Origin: Eleusine coracana subsp. coracana
Lineage: Eukaryota > Streptophyta > Magnoliopsida > Poales > Poaceae
Length of the DNA: 64,000 nt
Assembly: GCA_032690845.1 (NCBI GenBank)
Contig: CM064420.1
Span: 66,390,707 to 66,454,706 of the forward strand
Direction of reading: 5' to 3'
Each line of letters begins with the position of its first letter. The stretch's first letter is position 1. Shown piece after piece: positions 23,640-35,244 of this stretch. The position numbers and the translations under genes are program-made. The notes under the pieces were generated by a model. It was not told the origin of the DNA, made no database searches, and saw nothing but the letters and a program-made list of their open reading frames with translations.

Positions 23640-25811
23640 ACTAGGGTACAAGTTAAATTCATCACTCCTTGGATACATGTGTTTCTTTCATCCTTTTTGT
23701 TTTCTCCCTTTATTTTTTCTTTTGCTTTGCCTCCCTCCGTGCCATAGTACGTGAGTCCTAATCCTATCTGAAGGAATGTTGGGATTCTGTCGTTCAGCTG
23801 CCGAGAAGCACCGATGTTCGCCTGTTGATAATACAGTCATCGGAGCTTCATCATGTAAGTACTCGGTTTCGCCAAAACCTCATCTTTAACACAAGGACAC
23901 ATTCACAATACAAGAAACAACGATCATGCGAAAGTTGATTCGGGATCGTGGAAATCGAACTCTACAGCACCGAACGCTGTTTCCGTCTCACCACGTTGTG
24001 GAAGTTGCCAATTGAGTGACATGACGTGCATGATGTGGTACAACAACGCGGAGCTCACGTTCGCAGTCGTCCCGACCGTTGGCTGTGTCCGGTGCGACAA
24101 CAACAAATAAAGCCAAGTCACGAGGGGCTCTCGAACGTTCGCAGACGGCAGACACTCCTGCTTCTGCATCGACTGGTGTGGTCTCTCAAACAGATCAGTG
24201 CCAGGGCAACAGCAGTTACTCCGTCAGAAGAAGCTCCTCAACTTTTGCGACCCGCACTGTAGCTAGCCGCGCTCACCTGAAAAGTGGCGACGCACGCCGC
24301 GGCCGTTCCCGAGTAGCAGCAGCGGATTCATGTCGCCGTGACGTTGGGCGTGCATGCCGCCCAAGTGGCGCCGTGCACCTGGTGTCGCCCGCAAAGTGGA
24401 GCGGCCGCGGCGCCGGCTCGTCGCAGCCTTTGGCCATTTTAGACGCAGGCGGCAGGCAGGAGGACGCTGCCACACAGTACAGGCTGCGCTCGCCATTTGC
24501 CAACAAGCATCAACGACCAAGCAGCACGCCCGCGAGAAAAAGAATCCAAGGCTTTTTGCGAGCCCTGCGCATCATCATCAATCTGCTCGAGATCCTTTGG
24601 TTTCTCGTCACGCAAAGGGATTGCTTTGCGAGCCGACTCCTTCCGTCCCGTTCTTTGGGGGTCTCGTCCTCGATTTCGTTCCATGGTGAATGGTGAAGTA
24701 CCAACCAGCGCGGTAGTACGCTTTAACGGCTCTCACCCAAAACCACCAGGAAGGTCCCCCACAGCCCCCAACGGTCGCATTTAACAAAAACCGGCGGATC
24801 TCCGGACGCTGATGACAAGGAATGTAGCCGCATCGCCGTGCGGTGATGGTGCCGTAGATTGCAATGCACGGTCGATCTCGTGCGTATTTTTGCTCTACTT
24901 TTTATCATGGAATGGAGGATCATTTCATTTGGACGGCGTTTAAAAGCGTACGAGTACGCTCGTCACCAGTGGTTGATCATCAGTACTACAGGATCAAGGC
25001 TGAGGATACTGGTGACAGTAGCAGACAGCGGACTCGTACTTCTTATCCGTAGAGCGTAACAGAATAATTAGAGTGGTCGTGGATGGTAAGCAAGTCAGCG
25101 ATGAGCACGGTAAATATGTGAAAACCGATGAGCAGTTGTCCGCGTCCAGAAAAGGCAGTGTTTTTTTTTTTGGGGATAGGGAAAAGGCAGTGGTTACCGG
25201 CACTGGACATGCCGAGCGAGCACGGGGACCCCTTACCGTTTTTACCGCAGCAGCGTCCACAACCACAGCCGAGCTGGATCAGCAGTGTGGTGCCGGGCGC
25301 CGCGCCACCGGCATGGGAACTCCAGTCGCAGAACCGGAAAAAAAAAAACTGCACAGATCCCGTACTCCCCAACCCTTGTTCTACACTCTATACTACTGAC
25401 CACCATTCGTACGTCCAAAACCAAGCAAACCAGGCCTTAAATGCATGGATTCAGTTAGCGGCAAGCTTGGATGTCTGGTTAACAATAGTAATGTCCAACT
25501 TTGCAAGGTATCGGTGCTTCTTTGGCACAAAGATAACAATTTGGTGACAGTTATAACCCTGTCTTGTACTTGTACTATCAGAGTAACAAGATATGCCCAG
25601 GGGACGGGTAGAGAGGTTTCGTGTCATGGATCCACCCTGAAATTTGGACAGTTTTACAATCGTGTAACAGAAGATATGGCCAGCCCAGGCCAAGAGTAGG
25701 AGTTTCGTGTCATGGATGGAGCAGACTTTAATATGCCGGCCCCGTTTCGCTCCTTCGTATACGCATCGGATATGGTCCACGGATACAAGATAACCGCTAG
25801 AGCACATGTAC
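23640..25811. other. Spacer without a supported gene
   Basis: Bases 24026-24700 carry long open frames on both strands with no family resemblance. I treat them as chance frames in GC-rich DNA. Bases 24780-25440 are similar, with A-runs at 25340 and T-runs at 25157. No RNA gene or terminal repeat was recognised. Confidence 0.4.
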
Positions 25812-25826
25812 AGTAATCCATTGCCG

Positions 25827-26177
25827 GAAGTCCAGTTTCGTCAGGTGAATCGAGAACAAGTGAAACTAGCGCATGAATTGGCGCAGCTAGCTAGGAGAAA
25901 CATTTCTCCTCAAAAAAAAAAAAAAAAAAAAAAGCTAGGAGAAACATGCATTCTGCTGTGTGGCTGAGGCAATGTCCTACTTGTATTACCCGGCACGTCT
26001 CCATCGATTGTAACTCCACTAATAGCTACTTCTCCTTCTTTGAAATGATGTCGTTCTCACATGTCAAAATGAACTAACAGATAGTTCAAATTGGTTGTCC
26101 TAAACGACACCATTTTGTGAATAGAAGGAGTAACTAATAAAGTTCTGGTTTGCCCGCAAAAAAAAAAAAAGAAAAAA
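25827..26177 (+). mobile_element. Retroposed insertion with poly-A tail and 14-15 bp target duplication
   Basis: The word 'gtaatccattgccg' occurs at 25813-25826 and again at 26178-26191. Between them is about 350 bp ending in an A-rich tail (26158-26177). A flanking direct repeat plus a 3' poly-A is the signature of target-primed reverse transcription by a LINE machinery, so this is a SINE or a processed fragment. It contains a smaller insertion of the same type (25904-25933). A possible Stowaway-like inverted pair lies at about 26022-26135, with 'cttctttgaaatgatgtcgtt' facing 'aacgacaccattttgtgaat'. No coding capacity is seen. Confidence 0.65.
25889..25947 (+). repeat. Micro-retroinsertion: 8 bases plus 22 A's between 15-bp direct repeats
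   Basis: The 15-mer 'agctaggagaaacat' at 25889-25903 recurs at 25933-25947. The DNA between is 'ttctcctc' followed by a run of 22 A's. This looks like a target-primed insertion aborted almost immediately, leaving little but the tail. Confidence 0.6.
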
Positions 26178-26709
26178 GTAATCCATTGCCGAGGAGCATT
26201 TCGCATTGATGGATAAGGATAGGAAGCCGTTGCCGTGGCAAGAAGCCGCATCCTCATGATTCATGGCCGTCAATGTACAGGACCAACAGGGCAACAGCCA
26301 AAACTAACCAACCAACCAAACGGCAGCTGCGTCTGGGTCCGTCCAGCTCCCCCAACCCAGCCAGCCTCCGGTGCGGCGCCGCAACGTTCGCCGTGTCCAG
26401 TTGTCACCGCCGCATTGGTTCCGGCCCCGGCATCCTAGGCCGCTTTTTCGTTCCATCGGCCCGTGTCTGCGGCCCCTCACATGCCTTATTTACCCCTCCT
26501 CTCCCTCCCGTTCGGTCTTCCGGCCACCTCAGTCGCCACTCCCCGCCATTATTAAACCTCCTGCCGTCTGCCGAGGACGGTCACTAGCCGCAGTACGCCA
26601 CTACACACACACACACCTCAGTCGCTCGCCGAATCCTTGAGCTGACCGGTGCTACGTACATTGCGTCCAGCTGTAATACGTGCCGCGGAGTGTGTCAAAG
26701 AGGCAAGCA

Positions 26710-29443
26710 ATGGCGGCGGCCGCAGCGGTTATTCTGGTGGCAATGCTGCTGTCGTCGGCGGTAACGTCGACCGCGCAGCACGACTACGGCGACGCGCTGC
26801 ACAAGTGCATCCTCTTCTTCGAGGGGCAGCGCTCGGGTCGTCTCCCGGCGGACCAGCGCTTCCGGTGGCGGCGCGACTCGGGGCTCCACGACGGCGCGGC
26901 GGCCGGGGTGGACCTGACGGGCGGGTACTACGACGCGGGCGACAACGTCAAGTTCGGGTTCCCGATGGCGTTCACGGCGACGCTCATGTCGTGGGGGCTC
27001 ATCGACTTCGGCCGCGGCTTCGGCGCCCACAGGGAGGAGGCCCGCAAGGCCGTGCGGTGGGCCACGGACTACCTCATGAAGGCGACGGCGCGGCCCAACA
27101 CGGTGTACGTGCAGGTGGGCGACGCCGGGCGGGACCACTCGTGCTGGGAGCGGCCCGAGGATATGGACACCCCGCGCACCGTCTACCGGGTCGACCCGTC
27201 GCACCCGGGCTCCGACGTCGCCGCCGAGACCGCCGCCGCGCTCGCCGCGGGCTCCATCGTCTTCCGGGAGGTCGACCCGGCATACTCCAAGCGACTCCTC
27301 GACCGCGCCGTCCAGGTATAGGAATCTGCTACTAGTTTGCATTGCACACTTGGGACTTAAAATAGTACTACAGTAATAATCTGCTCCTGCGATTCTGTAT
27401 AGGTGTTTGAGTTTGCGGACAAGCACCGGGGCCCCTACAGCAGCAGCCTCCACTCGGCGGTGTGCCCCTGCTACTGCGACTTCTCCGGGTACCAGGACGA
27501 GCTGCTCTGGGGCGCGGCATGGCTGCACAAGGCGTCGCGCCGCCGCGAGTACCGCGAGTACATCAAGCGCAACGAGGTCGTGCTCGGCGCCAGCGAGGCC
27601 ATCAACGAGTTCGGCTGGGACAACAAGCACGCCGGAATCAACGTCCTCATCTCCAAGGTTACTCTCACTCTCACAACGCCGGCTCATCATCCATCACTTC
27701 CCTGCAATGCAAGCATCTACTTTGTGCCAGTAGGATTATTTTGATTTTAGTAATCTCGAGTGTTATCGAGCGCAGTACAACTACACTGGTTGGTCATCAG
27801 CACCGGTCAGCGTTGTATTTAGGACCGGGGTGTCTGCTTTGTTTTTGGCCTTTTCTACGAATCGATGCAGCATTGGTGCTGCACGTTGGGCAGCAGCCGA
27901 GCACATCGAGGATACCAGCTTCTTTCTTTTTTGTGGGCTCGGGGCATGTCGCCTCTGCATGTCCTTCGCGCCGTGGCACTGTAGTCAAAATGCACCACTG
28001 TATACTGTAGTAGACTGATGTCAAGCCTTCCTAAATCCTAATGCAATGCATCATCCATTGAACTTAGTTTGGCACTACTAGAACTTTAGAACATGGAACA
28101 TTGCCCGCTTCACAAGTTATTCCAGATTCCTTTAGTAGCATGAAAAAGGAGCGAAAAGGTAAGACAAAACCGCTTGATGGAATGATCACTTACACATCTT
28201 TCTGGCTTTAGATTTGGATTCTCAATTGAGACCCGTGATGATTATCTTGCTAATTACTGGTCAGACATTCTTGTGGGTCTGTAACTGACAGTGACGGGCA
28301 GCTGAATCTAGGATAGCATTATGGGATAATTAGTTTAAACAGTAACATAGAGCATCGTGCTGTTATCGGAAACATGCTTGTCTGTTTTCTGGTTTCTAAT
28401 GAAGTGGGGGCCGAAAGCCCTTGTTTCAAAAAAAAAAAAAAAAAAAGGTCTCGTCCTAGGCCCTTGTGCTCCGCATGATGCCGGAGCAGCTAGCCCATAT
28501 CGTAGAGTCAGTGCAGTGAAGAGGAGTCTTTTCACACAGGCTTCACGGGTCTGTGCTCACTGCTCCGCACAATGGAATGCCCATATTACCCTCCAGTTTT
28601 GTACGCGCAGTCAGCTGTAACCTAAGTTGGGCGTTTATGTCTAATTAATAATCTGTTTCTGTTATTCATTCAGGAGGTTCTAATGGGGAAAGACGAGTAC
28701 TTCCAGTCGTTCCGCGTCAACGCTGACAACTTCATGTGCACCCTCCTCCCCGGCATCTCCGATCACCCTCAGATCCAATACTCCCCAGGTTCACATACTA
28801 TACTACTAATCTTTCTTCACTATTCTTATGCCACTGTATTAAATCCAAGCACTGCATTACGCGACGGAGTAGTAGTATTAAGCTGAATGCAATGCGATTT
28901 TCAGGCGGGCTGCTGTTCAAGGTCGGGGGCAGCAACATGCAGCACGTGACGTCGCTGTCGTTCCTGCTTCTCGCCTACTCCAACTACCTGAGCCACGCCG
29001 GCGCGCGCGTCTCCTGCGGCTCGTCGTCGGCGTCCCCCGTCCAGCTCCGCCGCGTGGCCAAGCGCCAGGTGGACTACATCCTCGGCGACAACCCGCTGCG
29101 GATGTCGTACATGGTCGGGTACGGGTCCCGGTTCCCGCGCCGGATCCACCACCGCGCGAGCTCGCTGCCGTCCGTGGCGGCGCACCCGGCGCGGATCGGG
29201 TGCAAGGCCGGCGCCGCCTACTACGCCAGCCCCAAGCCCAACCCGAACCTGCTCGTCGGGGCCGTCGTCGGGGGGCCCACCGATAACAGCGACGCCTTCC
29301 CCGACGCGCGGGCCGCGTTCCAGCAGTCCGAGCCCACCACGTACATCAACGCGCCGCTCATGGGCCTGCTCGCGTACTTCTCGGCTCACCCTAACCCAGC
29401 CCAGTGGGGCGAGGAAGACCAGGCTCAAGGGGCCAGTCCGTGA
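26710..29443 (+). CDS. Secreted endo-beta-1,4-glucanase, glycoside hydrolase family 9 (class B)
   Basis: It hydrolyses beta-1,4-glucan in the cell wall by the inverting GH9 mechanism. Four exons, 26710-27315, 27403-27657, 28674-28788 and 28905-29443 (TGA), join in phase to 504 residues. Residues 1-22 are a signal peptide ending near AVTSTA. GH9 landmarks in order are DYGDAL; GGYYDAGDNVKFGFPMAFT (the Asp pair includes the catalytic base); SCWERPEDMDTPRT; AAETAAALAA; YCDFSGYQDELLWGAAWL; GGSNMQHVTSLSFL; YILGDNPLRMSYMVGYG; PRRIHHR (substrate-binding His); PTDNSDAFPDARAAFQQSEP, with the proton-donor Glu in QSEP; TYINAPLMGLLA. The length matches class B (no CBM49 tail, no N-terminal membrane anchor). 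The start is the first ATG giving a signal peptide. The second intron is about 1 kb and carries a retroposon tail. No lesion was seen. Confidence 0.95.
28340..28446 (+). mobile_element. 3' end of a non-LTR retroposon in GH9 intron 2
   Basis: The text around 28385-28426 ('ggtttctaatgaagtggg', then 'gccgaaagcc') followed by a run of about 20 A's resembles the common grass LINE/SINE 3' end. It lies in the sense orientation in the 1016-bp second intron of the glucanase gene. The 5' limit and target duplication are not clear. Confidence 0.4.
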
Positions 29444-29763
29444 GACGTCGTGCTGCAGGGCAGGGTGCAGGCTGCAGCTCCTGTGATGGTATGGTACTAT
29501 GAGAGCGAGACGACGAACATGTGGGGCCTGGGCATTTTATAGTGGGCTTTGGTTTGTCTTGCTCAGGCGTACTATTGGGGTGTGATTGATTGTAGCCTAG
29601 TTAGTTATCTGCCGTATGACCGTATTAAGCGTGTTAATGTTGTAACTAGTTAACTACAGCCACTTCCTTCCCTGACAAAATAATCAGGGAGGAACGGGTG
29701 CGCTGCAAGATTGTATTAGTAAGACTATTATCATTATTAAGCATCCTACTACCTCCTAGAGTC

Positions 29764-30357
29764 CTAGGGTGTGTTTGTTTGAGCGTCAAGGTGGGATGAG
29801 ATAGAGTCATCCAGTATATCATGGACAAGGTCATCCACCCTAATATTTGGTTGGATGGATGAGGTCATCCATAATTTTTGTTTGGTTGGAGGGACAAGGA
29901 TGAGAGGGATAAGATTTAATCTTAATTAGATATTATAATTTATTATTAATAATACTTTTATTATTATCAACTAACACATATTAATATTATATCAATATAA
30001 TAATTACTAATCAATAAAAAATATACTGATCAACATTAATTATTCTTAAATTAATTCACAAATTACCCATCAATTAATATATTAGTACTTATAAATACTA
30101 ATTATTTAATTATATATCTTAATTATTAATATAATCTACTTGAATATCACTAATCTTCTACTAATAAGCGTGATCAAGAAAGATAGATGGGTTCATCCCA
30201 CCAATTTTGAGGGATGGACTTATCCAACATATTACATATTAAGGGAATATTCTCTAATGCTTGACTCTATTCCTACTTGACTCTCAACCAAACAACTGTA
30301 AAAAAAGGATGACCCTGTCCCGTCCCTCTTCCTCCCTCCAACCAAATACACCCCTAG
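29764..30357. mobile_element. hAT-like MITE
   Basis: The left end 'agggtgtgtttgtttgagcg' (about 29766) is matched by the inverted right end 'ccaaccaaatacacccct' (about 30338-30355). Sub-terminal words are also complementary: 'ggatgag' and 'gtcatcc' on the left, 'ggatgaccctgtcccgtcc' on the right. Both outer edges abut CTAG, which may be part of the target duplication. The interior is AT-rich and non-coding. It lies about 320 bp downstream of the GH9 stop codon. Confidence 0.6.
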
Positions 30358-30745
30358 TGTGTGGGCATGATTCAGCAAGTGGCCCTCTGAAGTCAAATGT
30401 GGCATTGTACGCTTGTACTCAAGTCCTCTTCTGACTGAAACAACTAGTGAGAGATGGCCGTGCAAGCTTCTGCTCACGGGTGGCTATCGCAGTCGCACAC
30501 TCGCAGTTGTGAACACCGAATCTTGCCTGCCGCGCACCGCCGCCGTGCTCGAATCGAATTGCGTCAGCCGTCTGTGCGGCAGGAACAAGAACAAAGAACA
30601 AGCGCCATTGAGATAGAAGAAGAACTACAAAGCGATGTCATTCGAATGGCTTGGGTTGGTTACATAAACGACGAACACAACGAAATCAATAGCCGAGAAA
30701 TTACGGCCGTGAGCCAGTCTACTCTCACTGTGCTAAAATAGCTAA

Positions 30746-31368
30746 TCACCCGGCTAAGCCGCTGCAGATGGCGGTGAGCAACACCGGCAACCTCTGCACC
30801 GGCCTCCGCAGCTTCCACTTCCCCCTTTCCTCCGCCGCCACGGCAGCTGCAGTTCCGTCCTCGACGGCCACGGCCCTCTCTCCGCCGCCGTCGCCGCACA
30901 GCAGTCCGGTGCCGGAGAGCCGCCTCTCCATGTCCAAGAAGTGGCCCAGCGACGTCGGCACGCGGATGTCGTCCCTACACAGCCTCCACCACCCGCCGCC
31001 GGAGCTGCGCCAGCGCCGGCGCCTCCACTTCCGGCGCCACCTCCACCCCTCCGCCTCTTGCGGCCTCTGCCTCTCCTCCCCTGCATCACCCCGCCCCTCC
31101 TGGCCATGCCCCTGCTCGTCGTCGGCGAGGGACACGCCCATCAGCGTCCCCAGCGTCGTGCTCCGGTCTCTGAAGAACGACCCCGTGGACTGACAAAACA
31201 CAAAACCAAATCAGCCTTCCCAAGATTCCACGCATGCACATAAGCTCAATGGTTCAAGAAGAAAAAAAATAGGGAAGTCCTCAGCCGTACCTCGGTGGCA
31301 ATGTCGGAAGAGGAGCGCGATGTCTCGGTGGACGGTGAAGAGGGGATCATATCGGCGTCGGTGTTCAT
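30746..31368 (-). CDS. Uncharacterised plant protein, two exons
   Basis: Exon 1 is 31368-31291 (26 codons, Ser/Thr-rich, beginning MNTDADMIPSSPSTETSRS). Exon 2 is 31189-30746 (TGA), joined in phase 0 by a 101-bp GT-AG intron, for a total of 173 residues. Recognisable blocks are TGSFFRDRSTTLGTLMGVSL, an Arg/Trp-rich stretch about residues 75-95, WWRLCRDD, and PTSLGHFLDMERRLSG. I recall similar short proteins in other grasses but know no function. There is no signal peptide, membrane segment or known catalytic motif. Basic, serine-rich N-terminal sequences of this kind are often nuclear or membrane-associated, but that is speculation. The frame is open in both exons, supporting a real gene. Unusually high Gly/Arg content could reflect GC drift rather than function. 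Confidence 0.6.
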
Positions 31369-31369
31369 C

Positions 31370-34130
31370 TTCACCTCCCTTCTACCGAAACTACGAGATC
31401 ACCGAAACTACTGTGACGATCCTTGATAGAGTAATATCTCAGTCTCAACAAAGGACAGGGCAAGCAAGAAGACACGGGAGTTGCTGCTTTCGTGGTGCAA
31501 TGGCGCAGGCACCGAGCCACGGAGCGGCAGATGACAGAAGGCAACAACGGTCAAGGGAGCACTGTGCTCCTGCGACCAGTGATATTAATGAGCAAATGCC
31601 TTTGATGGGGGTGCGGTATGGATCGGGTTACTCTGAAGTGCAGGCTTCGATTTAGAGAAGCTAGTCGTTAGAATTTGCTTTATTCTTAAATCTTAATTTT
31701 CTGATCTGAAACTAACAGACTAGATTTGAAGCTTCGGTATATGGTGAACAGTAAAAATTCATATTTGAAGCCGGCACGCGCACTCCTAAAAACTCATAAA
31801 CAATGTTTGTGCTACAGTTCTAATGCACTGAACCGTATCTCCTCTTACAAATTAATGTAGCTTAAGAGCATCTTCAACCGGTTCTTCAAATTTAACTCTT
31901 CATTTTTTACAGTGAGATTTTATTCTCTATATTTTGTTCAACTCCAATCGGTACTTCAAATATGGTTCTCTACATAGTAGGACCTACTTGTCAGTGGCAG
32001 TGATTGTTTAAAGAGAATGATGAGAGGATCTCTAAAAGTAAAGACTCGGTTGATGCAAATGAAGAATACTACAGTAATAAAGAATGGGATGAAGAGTCGG
32101 TTGAAATATGTTTTTATCTCATATTCTTCAAATAAGAGAATAGAGAGCCGGATGAAGAATCGGTTGGAGATACTCTAACACAGTGTCCTGAACTGAATCT
32201 AGACTCGGATCTGTGGGGTACAAGTACAAAACGTGCTTTGACAGTGAAACAACAGAAATTGTTGGCTTCAAGAACCAAGAGCAGCAGATAAAAGCTCTTG
32301 AGAGACAGTTGTCAAACCTTGGTTAGCACCATTTTTTTTTGTCTGCTCTATGTTTTAAAAATCTGTTTTTCCTATATGTAATATCTAAGAAATATCATCA
32401 AATCTTTGGAGTACATGTTTTACGCAAAACTAGTGTGAACACCGGTTGAAACAAGCATCAAGAAGTTCAATCGTTGAGCTGTACCAAGCTAGTACTATTA
32501 AGTATTGGACTCGTTGAGCTACACCAGCTAGTCATGAAGTTGCAACTAAGTTGCTTCATCCAATATGACCGTAATCAAGTGCAGATTAATATTGGGCTCT
32601 TTTTTTTCTTCCTTTCCTTCATGAATTCAACTTGATGGGAGATAATTGAGCGTATAAAAAATGATAATTCATAATAAAAATTCAATGATTCCAATAAAGT
32701 TAGATGAAATATTATTTAATGCGCACAGGTTTCTAACTACTAATACATGTGAATAAAAAACAATTAACTACATCTATCCAAGTTTCTAACTTGCTTATAA
32801 GATACTAGTAGGCAGGGGCAAAACTACGTGTTGGCGTTGGTGTCAGCTGACACTGACGAAATACTATAAATAACAGAGAAAAAGTCTGATTTATGTTATG
32901 GCTGACACCGGTCAGTAATAGAGCTGACACCAAAGATGTTTTTGTTTGGCTTCGCTCCTGCTAGTATGCCATCAAGGGCAGACTATTTTCATATTTTGAC
33001 TTGTATATTTTGTTTAAGGCTAAACAAAAAGCTAAGAGGAAAACCCACCTCAAGCACATACATATTACGACAAACATTGATTTGTATGTATGATTTCAAT
33101 CAATATTATCTTTTTTTATATAAAAAAATATGTCTCATATAATCGATTTTATCAACTATTTAAAGATGTGATTGTAATTGAAAATCAAATTCCAATAGTT
33201 TTCTTTATTATATATAATAGATCGTGCAATTAAGTATATTAGTCAAAAGGAAAATAGATATATATCCATATTTACTTTATATCATAACATGACGTAAGTG
33301 AGCCGAGTTTTCACAAGGAATGATAGAGGGACATGTGCCCCCCCTCCTCCTCAAAGTCTTTATTTGTTATAATGAATATAGACGATTTATGGTTCATGAA
33401 CTTTAAACTATGATAATATAAATATTTTGATCAATACAAATCTTTTTAGATGACTTGCATAGAAAAATTATTATTGTATTAAAATAACAGGTTTATAAAC
33501 CACACACAATTAATTGAACACAAGCCCCCCTCCTAATCACATTCAAACGCACCAATAGTTGAATTGTGTGCGTAGATTTTTGATACATTCATATTTAAAA
33601 ATAAATAATAAGAAACATTTTTTATATAAATTATCTTGTTAGCAAATAAAAAAATAATAATAGAACATAAATGATCAAGTTTGTTGAACAAGAGAAATAT
33701 CACTAATCATTTAATGTCACAGTTAACTACGTCATGAGTTAAATTTCCGCGTGGCGACATGGGAGCTCATGCCCCCTAAAGCATGTTTAGTTCCAACTTT
33801 TATAATATAACCCATCACATTCAAAATATGTAAATATTTCAGTCAATATAATCACTTCTTACATGTATAATTTGCATAAAGTAATCATTACATTGAAATT
33901 ATAATCGCTTAGATTATATCTAGATTACATAATAATTAATATATAATTATAAAAAATTCATATACTACGTCGTTCTCACAAACTAGTAGTTCCGAATGGA
34001 TAAAAATAGATTTGAACACATGACAAACACAAAGTTTAGGACATGCTTCCTGCTAATTATTATTTAGTAAGTAGTATATGAGCAACAACGAGTCATCCCA
34101 TTGCGAGAGAAAATACGTGGGCCGGGCCCA
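31370..34130. other. AT-rich spacer with MITE and small gene-like fragment
   Basis: It contains the Harbinger-like MITE described separately. At about 32215-32325 lies a short exon-like fragment that can read FDSETTEIVGFKNQEQQIK and ends before a GT donor, with no partner exon visible. Bases 32600-34080 are AT-rich. They include the 14-bp palindrome 'gtgtcagctgacac' at 32840-32853 and no supported gene. Confidence 0.4.
31863..32181. mobile_element. PIF/Harbinger-like MITE
   Basis: The left end 'agagcatcttcaaccggttc' near 31865 pairs with the inverted right end 'ttggagatactct' near 32163-32176. This is the common grass 'GAGCATCTCCAAC' terminal repeat. TAA/TTA flanks both ends, as expected for the 3-bp Harbinger target duplication. 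Further inverted matches ('ttcttca' with 'tgaagaa') extend the arms. It is non-coding. Confidence 0.7.
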
Positions 34131-34135
34131 AACTC

Positions 34136-34696
34136 TTACGCCGCCGAGTCGGCGGCCATCATTGCCTTGAACTCGTCGAAGTTGAGGACCCCGTCGCCGT
34201 TGCCGTTGTACGCCGCCATCATCTCCTCGCACTGCTGTATCGTGAGCTCGTCCCCGCCAAGCCCTAGCCTCTGCAGCATGAGGCGCAGCTCCTCTGCGGT
34301 GATGACGCCGTCCTTGTTGGCGTTGAATTCGTCGAACGTGGCGCGCGTGTCCGACTCGTCGTCCCCGCCGCCCATCACGGCAAGGAACTCGTCGAGGCTG
34401 ATGAACCAGTCCCTATCCTGGTCTGCCACCGCCACCATCTCCTCTGCCATCTCATCCGTGCAGCGGTTGACCTTGCGCATCTCCGCCACCGAGATGCGGC
34501 CGTCGCCGTCCGCGTCGAGGAGGCGGAACACGCGCACCAGCTTTGGGTCGGCGGGGACATTATTACCGGTGGTGGGTGGTGGTGCTTGGGAGCTACCGGC
34601 AGCGGGGATCGTGGTCTGTGGAGGCGGAGTCGGCGGGTTCCGTCGGCCGAAGAGGCCGCCACTGCAGGAGGCGGTGGCTGAAGCGACGATGCCCAT
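34136..34696 (-). CDS. Calmodulin-like protein with four EF-hands
   Basis: This is a calcium sensor of the plant CML family: one exon, 186 residues. The ATG at 34696-34694 is the first in frame; upstream in-frame codons offer only GTG. The start MGIVAS fits an N-myristoylation signal (Gly2, Ser6), suggesting membrane attachment. A Pro-rich linker (PTPPPQTTIPAAG) leads to the EF-hand loops: DADGDGRISVAE, DQDRDWFISLDE, NANKDGVITAEE and NGNGDGVLNFDE. Loops 3 and 4 start with Asn instead of Asp, and loop 2 has Trp where Gly is usual at position 6, so their calcium affinity may be lower. The C-terminus is FKAMMAADSAA. A truncated copy of its 3' end lies at 38874-39017. Confidence 0.9.
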   Translation of the reverse strand: MGIVASATASCSGGLFGRRNPPTPPPQTTIPAAGSSQAPPPTTGNNVPADPKLVRVFRLLDADGDGRISVAEMRKVNRCTDEMAEEMVAVADQDRDWFISLDEFLAVMGGGDDESDTRATFDEFNANKDGVITAEELRLMLQRLGLGGDELTIQQCEEMMAAYNGNGDGVLNFDEFKAMMAADSAA

Positions 34697-35244
34697 GATG
34701 CAGCGAGATCGATTATTACGTGCCGCTGTCACGTTCCGGTCCGGGGTTTCGGGTTGTTTGTTTGACCTGTGTGTTGGGTTCGGGGGGTGTTCGTTTGTTC
34801 TTGTAGGGTTCGAAAGATTGTGTTCGACGTGAGACCAAGATCATGTCGGACTGGAAATCGGTGGACACGCTGAAGCTTTGCCGGTTCCTTTGAAATACAA
34901 ATGGAAAGAATTTGCATACTAATGGTAAGTTTTATTTTAATTTCCTGCTATCAATAGGACACGCGGAGCACTGGTATGATCTTGTATGCGAAATACCATA
35001 AGCATACCGACTCGGTATGAGGTGTGTTCCTGTGCAAGTTGTGACCGTGAGAATACGCACCAATTGCTGGTGACAGACGGACCGGGCCGTAGTTCTACTA
35101 CCGATCGAGCTTTGCTAGACCAAAAGGCCTTGTTTACATCTAAAAAAAGGCCTTGTTTTCATCTTCAAATAAACCTCGTAATCATAAGAAAGTCAGTTTT
35201 CTTAACGTTGGACCTAGCAAAAGAAAAATCGACTTCAGTCATCG

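Noticed and set aside
24026..24784. Overlapping open frames of 80-205 codons on both strands
   Set aside because: No motif, no plausible splice partner and no family resemblance. GC-rich DNA gives such frames by chance.
26649..27690. Long Arg/Gly/Ala-rich frames (228 and 331 codons) overlapping the GH9 exons
   Set aside because: They are shadows of the GH9 coding exons in other frames or on the opposite strand.
32215..32330. Exon-like fragment with a GT donor
   Set aside because: Only one possible exon and no neighbours or domain match. Recorded in the spacer note but not called as a gene.
34694..34732. Twelve-residue N-terminal extension of the calmodulin-like protein
   Set aside because: The upstream codon is GTG, not ATG, and the ATG at 34696 gives a sensible MGxxxS start.
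34101..34832. 243-codon plus-strand frame opposite the calmodulin-like gene
   Set aside because: It is the antisense shadow of four EF-hand repeats.
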